From positions 1-29,351 of IMG/VR virus record IMGVR_UViG_3300022744_000079: a DNA stretch of 29,351 nt; one strand, written 5' to 3'. Of the stretch, positions 21,734-26,644 are shown piece by piece. The notes beneath the pieces are model-generated. The model was not told the DNA's origin and made no database searches. It saw nothing but the letters and a program-made list of their open reading frames with translations. A program made the position numbers and the translations under genes. Numbering within the stretch: position 1 is the stretch's first letter; each line of letters begins with the position of its first letter. The DNA is from a virus.

Positions 21734-22106
21734 TTGTCACCTCGGGTACTTTGTGCCAAACCTCACACCATCCGGCGCTGTTTGGTTTGTTTTTTTGTTG
21801 AATTACGTGGCATGCGCCAACCGTCGATGCGCCATGTGCCTTGGCCTGTTCAAACAGGGCTTTTGCGCGTATTTCTGACGTTGATGTGATGCTGACCCGC
21901 AGGCCAACCAAAAAACGCAGGTCTAGAAGTTGAATGACCTCGCCCACTGTGCAAACTGTTGCATGATCTGGTCCCCACGATTCACCGAACTTTTCTCCTG
22001 GCTGGTGCCAGTCCTTTGCGGTATCGCATGGGTAGTCGTTAAGGAAAACGATTCCTGGCTTTATGCCGCGTTTTCGCAGTGCGATAAGTGGTAGGTGGCC
22101 GATCAT
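21726..22106 (-). CDS. Phage protein of unknown function in the replication operon
   Basis: A 126-residue protein beginning MIGHLPLIALRKRGIKPGIVFLNDYPCDTAKDWHQPGE. The frame is open 39 codons further, but ATG 22104-22106 overlaps the initiator stop as TGATG and the longer form would lie over the initiator's C-terminus. Two alternating beta/alpha stretches (TVCTVGEVIQLLDLRFLVGLRVSITSTSEIRAKALFEQAKAHG, then GASTVGACHVI) suggest a small alpha/beta fold. It lies between the initiator and the helicase, where a helicase loader or accessory would be expected. There is no Walker motif, so I leave the function open. Confidence 0.65.
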   Translation of the reverse strand: MIGHLPLIALRKRGIKPGIVFLNDYPCDTAKDWHQPGEKFGESWGPDHATVCTVGEVIQLLDLRFLVGLRVSITSTSEIRAKALFEQAKAHGASTVGACHVIQQKNKPNSAGWCEVWHKVPEVTNG

Positions 22107-22801
22107 CAGATTGCCCCCGCCAAGATTCCAAATGGACGTGTATTTGAGTGCGCTCCCTCCCAGCGACGGTTGTTCAAATACACAAGCGGCGCAGGGATGA
22201 ATTGGCCTGAATCCTTCTGCCAATCTTGGCTGTTTTTCATTCTGTCAACATGTGCCAATATCACCGCAGCATCACGCTCTGCGTGTGCCTTTTTCCAAGC
22301 GTCAAAGCATTTGCCTTTGGCTTGTTTCCTGTCGGTGGTTGGCCATGTCTCCCAAAACGATTCAAAACCCGGAAGGGTTGATTCCGACGAGTCGGTGACG
22401 ACGCGTGTTCCTTTCCTTCCTTTCCCTTCCCTTCCTACCTGTGCGTCACTGTCGCGTAACGACGCGTCAACCACGCGTAACGACGCGTCAGGACTTGGTA
22501 ATGTGCTGGTGCTCTCGCGTGGGTTTATGTGTTGATGTTTGTTGAAACATGGGATGTACGCATACCCTGATCCATACAAAACCACTAAACCAGCATCTAC
22601 CAACTCTTTGCACATTGCATTGATGTCGCAGTTATCAGCCGGGAAATAGCGCAATTTGAATGTCATTGGCTTCCATGCCAAACGACCTTCCTTGTCTGCT
22701 TCACACCATGTTGCGATATAAAGCAGACGGGTTAAAGCTGGCAGCGCAACAATGTCCTCGCTTGTAAAAAACTCTGGTTTTATTGTTCTGATACGCGCCA
22801 T
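22106..22801 (-). CDS. Replication initiator / O-like replisome organiser
   Basis: A 231-residue protein. MARIRTIKPEFFTSEDIVALPALTRLLYIATWCEADKEGRLAWKPMTFKLRYFPADN is the typical N-terminal winged-helix start of phage replication proteins of the lambda O/DnaD-like type (MARIRxIKPExxxSExxxxLxxxxRLLFIGLWxxADxxGR). A flexible, low-complexity linker (about 105-135: DASLRVV, DASLRDS, GREGKGRKG) precedes a C-terminal domain FESFWETWPTTDRKQAKGKCFDAWKKA, the usual DnaD-like/YPxK-type block. The linker DNA contains direct repeats resembling origin iterons, as in lambda O. It should bind the origin and recruit the helicase. Confidence 0.82.
   Translation of the reverse strand: MARIRTIKPEFFTSEDIVALPALTRLLYIATWCEADKEGRLAWKPMTFKLRYFPADNCDINAMCKELVDAGLVVLYGSGYAYIPCFNKHQHINPRESTSTLPSPDASLRVVDASLRDSDAQVGREGKGRKGTRVVTDSSESTLPGFESFWETWPTTDRKQAKGKCFDAWKKAHAERDAAVILAHVDRMKNSQDWQKDSGQFIPAPLVYLNNRRWEGAHSNTRPFGILAGAI
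22391..22490. repeat. Candidate replication origin iterons inside the initiator gene
   Basis: CGCGTAACGACGCGTCA occurs twice exactly at 22453-22469 and 22474-22490 (21-base period). Partial copies are TGACGACGCGT (22396-22406) and GCGTCAC (22443-22449). A 30-base polypyrimidine tract (22410-22440) lies between. In lambda, iterons inside O are the origin. The 21-base period also fits a seven-residue protein repeat. Confidence 0.5.
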
Positions 22802-23089
22802 TTACACCCCCACCCATCCGGGTGCCAATGACCCATTGCCAAACGAACGCTTGAAAAGCACATCACTGCGACGGATGTATCCATCCCTTGCTGCTTGCTG
22901 AAACACTTTTCCCCAGTGCCGCAAATCCACAGGAGCTAGTCCGGTAGACAGCGCAGCAACAGTAACGTCCTCGCTGCTGAATGACTGACCACGGCTTGAG
23001 CGTGCGTAGCTAATCAGGAAACCCATTGCGTCCTCGTCAAAGCTGCGCATGGGCGACACGTTGCCGAAAATGTCTAGTTGTTGCTTCAT
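22802..23089 (-). CDS. Phage protein of unknown function before the initiator
   Basis: A 95-residue protein. SFDEDAMGFLISYARSSRGQSFSSEDVTVAALSTGLAPVDLRHWGKVFQQAARDGYIRRSD reads as a set of helices with a HW..V...A...G.I...D pattern like a winged-helix DNA-binding domain (recognition helix around DLRHWGKVFQQAARDG). The end is FKRSFGNGSLAPGWVGV. It overlaps the CII-like gene by four bases (ATGA) and abuts the initiator gene. I recall similar short ORFs before O-like genes in betaproteobacterial phages, all unassigned. A DNA-binding role is inferred from the sequence pattern. Confidence 0.6.
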   Translation of the reverse strand: MKQQLDIFGNVSPMRSFDEDAMGFLISYARSSRGQSFSSEDVTVAALSTGLAPVDLRHWGKVFQQAARDGYIRRSDVLFKRSFGNGSLAPGWVGV

Positions 23090-23466
23090 GCGACAGCCCT
23101 CACATTCACGCGGCTTGCTGCCTTCTCCATGCGTTCCACGATCTGTGCTTGCAATCGGACCGACTCCATAAACTGGCGTTGCAATTCTGCGGCTTCGTCA
23201 CGCGGCTCTATTGGTTGTGTTGATGCGTATCCAAGGTCATCAAGGATGTATCCAATGGACTCGTGATGACCAATTGAACGGGCCTTACGCAGAACCATCA
23301 TCAAGTGATCAGGAGACAAATGCTCTGGCCTATCCTCATTCAAGCAGGCCAATAAAAGTCGCTGCGCAGCGTCTGGAGTCTTCTCGGGCCAAAGGATTGG
23401 ACCTACTTGTTTTGAGCCTCCTAGGGCCTTTACAGCGGCTATCAGTGCATCGTTTATCGAGTCCAT
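23086..23466 (-). CDS. CII-like phage regulatory protein
   Basis: A 126-residue protein. The N-terminal part (INDALIAAVKALGGSKQVGPILWPEKTPDAAQRLLLACLNEDRPEHLSPDHLMMVLRKARSIGHHESIGYILDDLGY) contains the LGGxxxVGxxLWPExxPDxAxxxLxxCLNxxRxExLxPxxLxxxL pattern, which I recall from CII-type regulators of betaproteobacterial phages. The C-terminal part is a helix (EAAELQRQFMESVRLQAQIVERMEKA), probably for oligomerisation. I use ATG 23464-23466, preceded by AAGGGG at six bases, not the TTG five codons upstream. It probably activates lysogeny promoters. It is the first gene of the replication operon after the Cro-like gene. Confidence 0.7.
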   Translation of the reverse strand: MDSINDALIAAVKALGGSKQVGPILWPEKTPDAAQRLLLACLNEDRPEHLSPDHLMMVLRKARSIGHHESIGYILDDLGYASTQPIEPRDEAAELQRQFMESVRLQAQIVERMEKAASRVNVRAVA

Positions 23467-23481
23467 TGCAACCCCTTGCAA

Positions 23482-23641
23482 AAAGTTTGTGATCGTTTGT
23501 TAGAGCTTTTTTCGGGAAAAAAAGAGAATTCAGTCCATGAAGAAAGAACCGAACGGAATAAAGAAACCCACCGCAATCCGCGATGGGGTTGCCAACTTGC
23601 AATCGGAAGGGAGTAAACCGAGTGCATTTAATGTGGCAAAA
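23482..23641. other. 160-base gap between the Cro-like and CII-like genes
   Basis: No convincing gene. A 39-codon minus-strand ORF (starting inside the end of the Cro-like gene) and a plus-strand frame from 23537 exist, but neither has a ribosome-binding site or recognisable content. A weak A/T hairpin (about 23505-23523) has no GC stem. An untranslated leader or nut-type site for the leftward operon could be here; I see no clear copy of the 20-bp motif. Confidence 0.4.
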
Positions 23642-23884
23642 CTAGGCATTTGCAGCAGACTTTGGAGCGAGGTGCTCAAGGTCAGGCCAAATTCGCCAGA
23701 AATCGTTTGGTCGAAGCTCTTGTCGAGTAACGACACCTTTTGTCGCTCGCTCAATAGCCCTAGACAGCTCAGGACTTGGAATCTTCCTGCCTGTAAATAC
23801 TTGGTAGAGGTAATCAGGGCCTACATCGCAAGCCTCTGCAATATCGTCCCGTTGGGATGGCGTGAATTCATTCATGCCAATCAT
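23642..23884 (-). CDS. Cro/YdaS-like helix-turn-helix regulator
   Basis: An 80-residue protein. NEFTPSQRDDIAEACDVGPDYLYQVFTGRKIPSPELSRAIERATKGVVTRQELRPNDFWRIWPDL matches the YdaS/Cro-like regulators of phages, including the typical VVTRxELRPxDFxRIWPDL end and an HTH around AEACDVGPDYLYQVFTGRK. It is divergent from gene 23947-24303 across a 62-base region holding two 15-base palindromes. The first ATG (23882-23884) is two bases from an operator; a second ATG three codons later is also possible. By analogy it is the Cro-type early leftward regulator of the lytic operon. Confidence 0.8.
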   Translation of the reverse strand: MIGMNEFTPSQRDDIAEACDVGPDYLYQVFTGRKIPSPELSRAIERATKGVVTRQELRPNDFWRIWPDLEHLAPKSAANA

Positions 23885-23885
23885 T

Positions 23886-23900
23886 CTATCGAAAAGATAG
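23886..23900. promoter_or_regulatory. Repressor operator, copy 1
   Basis: CTATCGAAAAGATAG: arms CTATC/GATAG around a five-base centre. It is the reverse complement of CTATCTTTTCGATAG and lies two bases from the Cro-like start codon. Confidence 0.65.
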
Positions 23901-23908
23901 TCGTATTG

Positions 23909-23923
23909 CTAGCGTTTCGATAG
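23909..23923. promoter_or_regulatory. Repressor operator, copy 2
   Basis: CTAGCGTTTCGATAG matches the consensus CTAKCKTTTCGMTAG. It lies eight bases from copy 1 (23 bases centre to centre) and about 24 bases before the divergent plus-strand HTH gene, whose TATAAA at 23933-23938 is a possible -10 box for a near-leaderless transcript. Confidence 0.6.
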
Positions 23924-23946
23924 ATATTTTTCTATAAAGTGCAAAT

Positions 23947-24303
23947 ATGGACCGTTCAGACAATCCCGAAGTGGCTGCGCTTCAGGCTCTTTGCATAAGA
24001 GAAGGGGGTCACATTGCGGTTGCCAATGCGATAGGTGGCAACGACCAGTCCATATATCAGATCATCACAAGGCGCAAACTTCCTTCTGGGCGCGAGAAGG
24101 GAATAGGCCCTGGATTGCGCGACAAGCTAAACAGCCGATACCCTGGCTGGAATAACCAACAAGATCAATCAGGCGAAGTTCCACAGCGCCTAAAGGCCGC
24201 ACTTGCAACAGTTGCTGGGATGCTTAGAACTATTCCAGAGGATAAGTGGGGGGATGCACTGATGGACATTGCAGAAGTTCTGCAAAAGGGTCGTCGCTTG
24301 TAA
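23947..24303 (+). CDS. Phage repressor-like HTH protein without cleavage domain
   Basis: A 118-residue protein. DNPEVAALQALCIREGGHIAVANAIGGNDQSIYQIITRRKLPSGREKGIGPGLRDKLNSRYPGW is the N-terminal half of betaproteobacterial CI-like repressors: an HTH with the NDQSxYQIxTxRKLPSGxxKGIGPxLRxKLxxRYPGW pattern. The usual C-terminal S24/LexA-type peptidase domain is missing; instead a short helix (RLKAALATVAGMLRTIPEDKWGDALMDIAEVL) follows, probably for dimerisation. So RecA-stimulated self-cleavage should not be possible. The 3' end overlaps a minus-strand ORF by 74 bases. It is probably the lysogenic repressor, but it could be another immunity regulator. Confidence 0.75.
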   Translation: MDRSDNPEVAALQALCIREGGHIAVANAIGGNDQSIYQIITRRKLPSGREKGIGPGLRDKLNSRYPGWNNQQDQSGEVPQRLKAALATVAGMLRTIPEDKWGDALMDIAEVLQKGRRL

Positions 24304-24406
24304 CAATATCACTCCAGTCTCCATGAGGAAGTACGGCAACGGCACTCCCGGCATAGACTTGCAGTGTTTCAATGAACTTACCTTTTTCTGCAATGACAAT
24401 ATTCAT
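24230..24406 (-). CDS. Small ORF next to an SOS box, candidate antirepressor
   Basis: A 58-residue product, MNIVIAEKGKFIETLQVYAG then SAVAVLPHGDWSDIV...DDPFAELLQCPSVHPPTYPLE. GGGAG sits six bases before ATG 24404-24406. The sequence looks protein-like (strand, helix, strand, then a helix), and is convergent with, and overlaps by 74 bases, the repressor-like gene. A good LexA box lies 19 bases upstream of its start. Small SOS-induced antirepressors that inactivate uncleavable repressors are known in Gifsy prophages and in phage 186 (Tum). I do not recognise a family, and the ORF could be chance; the antirepressor role is a hypothesis. Confidence 0.5.
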   Translation of the reverse strand: MNIVIAEKGKFIETLQVYAGSAVAVLPHGDWSDIVTSDDPFAELLQCPSVHPPTYPLE

Positions 24407-24422
24407 TTTTTGCTCCCCGTAA

Positions 24423-24442
24423 TACTGTATGTTTTCACAGTG
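24423..24442. promoter_or_regulatory. LexA-type SOS box
   Basis: TACTGTATGTTTTCACAGTG carries the perfect CTGT-N8-ACAG core of the LexA site and a matching TA before it. It lies between the minus-strand 58-codon ORF (start 24406) and a possible plus-strand promoter (TTGTTT 24445-24450, 17 bases, TATAGC 24468-24473), so either direction could be SOS controlled. Confidence 0.65.
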
Positions 24443-24444
24443 TT

Positions 24445-24473
24445 TTGTTTTTGGCAATCCCAATTTTTATAGC
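24445..24473 (+). promoter_or_regulatory. Possible promoter for the lipoprotein/nuclease genes
   Basis: TTGTTT, a 17-base spacer, TATAGC. The first box is weak and the second has four of six matches. It lies just after the LexA box and 104 bases before the lipoprotein start. Confidence 0.35.
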
Positions 24474-24576
24474 TGAACTACCATTCACAGATTGCACTCT
24501 ACAGAAACAAAACAGAAAGCAGCGTGAAAAACTACTCGTTTTCTGGTCAAAAGTTGAAACTCATGGGACTATTTAT

Positions 24577-24813
24577 ATGCGCCAATTGATCGTTATGACT
24601 GCATTGCTGCTATCAGGATGCGTCATCGGAGATGACAATGACAAAGCCGAGTACGGCAAGGATTTGGGCCTACCGGTGAATTGCAGGGCATATGTTCAGG
24701 CATCAATTGATGGCTACAAAAGCAAGAAATACACAGCGGAAAAGGCGATGAATGGGCTGGAGCGCAACTGCGGAATTTATGGCGCTGCATGGAAAAATGA
24801 GCGAAACAAGTGA
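24577..24813 (+). CDS. Small lipoprotein
   Basis: A 78-residue product starting MRQLIVMTALLLSGCVIGDDNDK: a short basic start, a hydrophobic core and a lipobox LLSGC, with Cys 15 expected to be lipidated. The mature part is small and charged, with two further cysteines (LPVNCRAYVQASIDGYKSKKYTAEKAMNGLERNCGIY) that could form a disulfide. The ribosome-binding site is weak (GGGA at a long distance). Its stop overlaps the start of the exported HNH nuclease, so the two are probably made together. Residues after the lipobox do not match any family I know. Rz1-like lysis protein is unlikely (no proline-rich part). Confidence 0.65.
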   Translation: MRQLIVMTALLLSGCVIGDDNDKAEYGKDLGLPVNCRAYVQASIDGYKSKKYTAEKAMNGLERNCGIYGAAWKNERNK

Positions 24814-25088
24814 AACTCGCCATCGCTCTAGCTGCAGCATGCGTACTATCCACGGCGCATGCTGGCGAAATACACCGCAGCAAGGCAGTTCTGAGGGCTT
24901 TTGTTAAGCAGCAGGCATGCCCATCAACCGGCCTGCGCCGCCTTCCATGCCCTGGCTATGTGATCGACCACATCAAAGCTCTTGCCTGTGGTGGTGCTGA
25001 TGCCGTGGAAAACCTGCAATGGCAGACGCGAGAGGATGCCAAGGCTAAGGATAAGTGGGAATTGAATGAATGTAGAGGCAAGAAATGA
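24810..25088 (+). CDS. Exported HNH nuclease
   Basis: A 92-residue protein starting at GTG 24810-24812, with a cleavable signal peptide (KLAIALAAACVLSTAHA, cleavage after AHA). The mature part RSKAVLRAFVKQQACPSTGLRRLPCPGYVIDHIKALACGGADAVENLQWQTREDAKAKDKWELNEC matches a family of small HNH endonucleases with the CPSTG..G.CPGYVxDHIxPLaCGGaDaxxNxQWQ signature. DHI (about residue 51) holds the metal/catalytic His, and N67/W69 belong to the HNH fold. Four cysteines could stabilise it in the periplasm. It may degrade incoming DNA (superinfection exclusion) or scavenge nucleotides; the role is inferred from export and neighbours. Confidence 0.8.
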   Translation: MKLAIALAAACVLSTAHAGEIHRSKAVLRAFVKQQACPSTGLRRLPCPGYVIDHIKALACGGADAVENLQWQTREDAKAKDKWELNECRGKK

Positions 25089-25303
25089 GCGGTCTGCTTG
25101 GAACGTTTGGGAAAGTCAGATATTGTCCGCATGACAGGACTTCTCTCGAAAGGATTGAAGGATTCTGGAAGTTTGACCAGGTTACACAATCTCCAAACAA
25201 GCTCACATCTAACAATGACTGGATTCCTACTGGCTTCATTTTCACGGCAGTTTTGTACAAATGCAGGGCATGCGGCTATGTAGAAATGGTTGATGAAGTA
25301 TGA
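25085..25303 (+). CDS. Small zinc-ribbon-like protein of unknown function
   Basis: A 72-residue protein: MSGLLGTFGKVRYCPHDRTSLERIEG ... WIPTGFIFTAVLYKCRACGYVEMVDEV. The C-x-x-[D/R]-type pair near the N-terminus (YCPHD) and CRAC near the C-terminus could hold a zinc ion in a ribbon, though the first pair is C-P-H. A hydrophobic stretch GFIFTAVLY lies before the CxxC. It overlaps the nuclease by four bases and the next gene by four. No family is recognised. Confidence 0.55.
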   Translation: MSGLLGTFGKVRYCPHDRTSLERIEGFWKFDQVTQSPNKLTSNNDWIPTGFIFTAVLYKCRACGYVEMVDEV

Positions 25304-25557
25304 GCATTCACAAATTCCCTAGTCATGCAGTAGTTGACCAAGGCGGTGGCGGTGGTGACAATACCGATATGGAAGCCCGCGTTTCAAAACTTGAAGTCCT
25401 AATACAGTCAATGTCCACTAAGGAGGACTTGCTTCGCCTAGAGGTAAAGTTGCATCAGGAGCTAAACGCACAGACTTGGAAGTTCGTCACATGGATGACT
25501 GGTATCTGTACTGCTCTAATAGCAGCTACCTACTTCATAGCAAGATCAATACACTGA
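25300..25557 (+). CDS. XhlA-like coiled-coil membrane protein
   Basis: An 85-residue protein. After a Gly-rich start (DQGGGGGDN), residues 24-58 (MEARVSKLEVLIQSMSTKEDLLRLEVKLHQELNAQ) form a coiled coil, followed by one transmembrane segment (FVTWMTGICTALIAATYFIA) and a short basic tail. This order is that of XhlA-type/haemolysin-associated membrane proteins, which often accompany holins or inner-membrane complexes of phages. There is no endolysin or holin beside it. It is the last gene before the tandem terminators. Function is not certain; a partner of the upstream exported proteins is possible. Confidence 0.65.
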   Translation: MSIHKFPSHAVVDQGGGGGDNTDMEARVSKLEVLIQSMSTKEDLLRLEVKLHQELNAQTWKFVTWMTGICTALIAATYFIARSIH

Positions 25558-25578
25558 TCTAACAAAGCGTAAATCGCC

Positions 25579-25602
25579 AGCCCGACTAGATCGGGCTTTT
25601 TT
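25579..25602 (+). terminator. Intrinsic terminator 1 (tandem)
   Basis: AGCCCGA-CTAGA-TCGGGCT followed by TTTTTT and ACGTC. A seven-base-pair GC-rich stem after the XhlA-like gene. Confidence 0.9.
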
Positions 25603-25611
25603 ACGTCTGCA

Positions 25612-25633
25612 CCGCCCTAGAGGCGGTTTTTTT
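25612..25633 (+). terminator. Intrinsic terminator 2 (tandem)
   Basis: CCGCC-CTAGA-GGCGG followed by seven T and ACGCC. It has the same CTAGA loop and the same T-tract/ACGYC ending as terminator 1, which suggests duplication. Confidence 0.9.
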
Positions 25634-25685
25634 ACGCCTGTCACATTGCTACTGACTAGGCAGTCATATTTATTTTTGACTTTTT

Positions 25686-25700
25686 CTATCTTTTCGCTTG
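25686..25700. promoter_or_regulatory. Repressor operator, copy 3
   Basis: CTATCTTTTCGCTTG, 13 of 15 matches to CTATCTTTTCGATAG. It overlaps the -35 box of the following promoter, and TTGACT at 25676-25681 lies just upstream. Confidence 0.6.
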
Positions 25701-25725
25701 TCTTAATCTATCTTTTCGCTAGAAT
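25698..25725 (+). promoter_or_regulatory. Operator-controlled sigma70 promoter for the ncRNA and early right genes
   Basis: TTGTCT (25698-25703), a 16-base spacer, TAGAAT (25720-25725). Operator copy 4 fills the spacer and touches the -10 box, so a bound repressor would block it. Expected transcription start is about 25732. Confidence 0.65.
25708..25722. promoter_or_regulatory. Repressor operator, copy 4
   Basis: CTATCTTTTCGCTAG, one base different from the sequence of copy 1 read on its other strand. Spacing from copy 3 is 22 bases, similar to the 23 bases between copies 1 and 2. Confidence 0.65.
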
Positions 25726-25731
25726 TCATCC

Positions 25732-25920
25732 ATCGCAGCAAAACACTGCGACGGAGCGACTAAGTACCCAGCTCGATAAACCAGGGCAAACGCTAGCAAG
25801 TGCTGATTTCGGCATGCAAGGCTAGACGGAAGCTGGAACCCTGACAGGGGATACGTCAGCAAGGCCCTTGGCAACAGGGGCAAAAAGCAAGCGCATTGAT
25901 TAGTGCACTTGCTTTTTTTA
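25732..25920 (+). ncRNA. Structured noncoding RNA or attenuated leader (about 190 nt)
   Basis: There is no ORF of note between the operator-controlled promoter and the terminator at 25884-25919. Visible stems: TCGCAG/CTGCGA (25733/25746); CTAGC/GCTAG (25793/25821) enclosing GTGC/GCAT; GCTG/CAGC (25832/25857) enclosing CCCT/GGGG; GCCCT/AGGGGC (25864/25876); then the terminator stem. Five consecutive stems after a strong regulated promoter suggest a discrete small RNA. An attenuated 5' leader of gene 25937-26197 is the alternative, since its ribosome-binding site comes just after the terminator. I recognise no known riboswitch. Confidence 0.6.
25884..25919 (+). terminator. Intrinsic terminator at the end of the ncRNA
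   Basis: AAAGCAAG(C)GCA / TGC(A)CTTGCTTT with loop TTGATTAG, followed by seven T and ACGTC. It ends 17 bases before the start of gene 25937-26197. Confidence 0.85.
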
Positions 25921-25936
25921 CGTCAGGAGCAAGCAA

Positions 25937-26197
25937 ATGTTTGACACACCAGTTACAGACCGTGAGCTAGACCAGTTCTACGGCGAAGAAAGCGAAGCAG
26001 AGGACACAAGCATTAACACGCAGACATTGCGTGCCCTGCGTGCTATCCCTGCTAACAAGCTGTCGACCAAAGTTGCGATGGAGATTATTAGCTGCTTGGC
26101 AGCGCAGTTGCAGCAAAGCTACCACGGCATGCATGACCAGACAGTGGCGGCGATTGAACAGCTAGATGACGCATACGCAATGTTGGAGGCGTCATGA
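25937..26197 (+). CDS. Small acidic early protein of unknown function
   Basis: An 86-residue protein: MFDTPVTDRELDQFYGEESEAEDTS, then a helical part NTQTLRALRAIPANKLSTKVAMEIISCLAAQLQQSYHGMHDQTVAAIEQLDDAYAMLEAS. AGGAG stands ten bases before the ATG, directly after the terminator of the ncRNA. The helical C-terminal half with Gln- and Leu-rich heptads may dimerise. It overlaps the next gene by four bases (ATGA). No family is recognised; transcription probably depends on read-through of the ncRNA terminator or on a promoter I cannot see. Confidence 0.6.
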   Translation: MFDTPVTDRELDQFYGEESEAEDTSINTQTLRALRAIPANKLSTKVAMEIISCLAAQLQQSYHGMHDQTVAAIEQLDDAYAMLEAS

Positions 26198-26313
26198 TTC
26201 TTGAACAACTCTACGAGCGTTTAGGCCGTCCAGTCTGGTTCTGGCCTGCAGTAGTTACAACCATCTTTGTGGTGCTGCCATGCGCTGCCAGTGCATTGGA
26301 GGCTTCATTGTGA
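26194..26313 (+). CDS. 39-residue single-TM protein
   Basis: ATG 26194 overlaps the previous stop (ATGA). The product has a short amphipathic start (MILEQLYERLGRPVW), one hydrophobic segment (FWPAVVTTIFVVLPCAASAL) and ends EASL. The tight coupling on both sides supports translation, since the next ORF starts in its stop codon. A small membrane protein of an early gene block; no family is recognised. Confidence 0.5.
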   Translation: MILEQLYERLGRPVWFWPAVVTTIFVVLPCAASALEASL

Positions 26314-26408
26314 TTGAACGATACAAGCAATACAGGTACTGGCGCGAACGTGGATATACGCGGTATGCGGCTTGGTGGCTTTCTGGTTTAACTGGGGGGC
26401 AGTTATGA
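26310..26408 (+). CDS. 32-residue basic aromatic peptide
   Basis: GTG 26310-26312 overlaps the previous stop. The product (V/M)IERYKQYRYWRERGYTRYAAW... is rich in Tyr, Trp and Arg, and ends LSGLTGGQL. Its last codons carry the GGGGGG ribosome-binding site of the next gene. It may be a real small peptide or a coupling ORF that mainly carries ribosomes to the next gene. Confidence 0.4.
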   Translation: MIERYKQYRYWRERGYTRYAAWWLSGLTGGQL

Positions 26409-26632
26409 GCTACGACGAATGCATGGCCGATGCGCCATACGACACGGCAGAGAGTGACGCAGAGCAAGCTGCGCACCATCAGCGCAACCTTGATGTGATG
26501 TATTTCCTTGCCAATCAGTACGACATGCGATTAGACCATGCGCGCCTGCTGTGCGATTTATCGGGCATCAGCTTTGAGGAATTTTGTAAATATTCAGGTA
26601 AGCCGGTCACCTGTAAGACCAGTAATTTTTAA
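26405..26632 (+). CDS. Small early protein of unknown function
   Basis: A 75-residue acidic protein: MSYDECMADAPYDTAESDAEQAAHHQRNLDVMYFLANQYDMRLDHARLLCDLSGISFEEFCKYSGKPVTCKTSNF. ATG 26405-26407 is preceded by GGGGGG at seven bases and overlaps the previous stop. The second half (FLANQYDMRLDHARLLCDLSGISFEEFCKYSG) resembles a small helical domain. No family or motif is recognised. It lies just before the SSB-like gene, so a role in early DNA metabolism is possible. Confidence 0.6.
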   Translation: MSYDECMADAPYDTAESDAEQAAHHQRNLDVMYFLANQYDMRLDHARLLCDLSGISFEEFCKYSGKPVTCKTSNF

Positions 26633-26644
26633 TTGGAGATTGAA

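Noticed and set aside
23530-23754. Minus-strand 74-codon frame, and its 39-codon end, after the Cro-like gene
   Set aside because: Hydrophobic/proline mix without a ribosome-binding site; it overlaps the Cro-like gene in another frame.
23537-23923. Plus-strand 128-codon frame across the Cro-like gene
   Set aside because: The first part looks somewhat protein-like, but it lies antisense to the Cro-like gene and operators, and has no ribosome-binding site.
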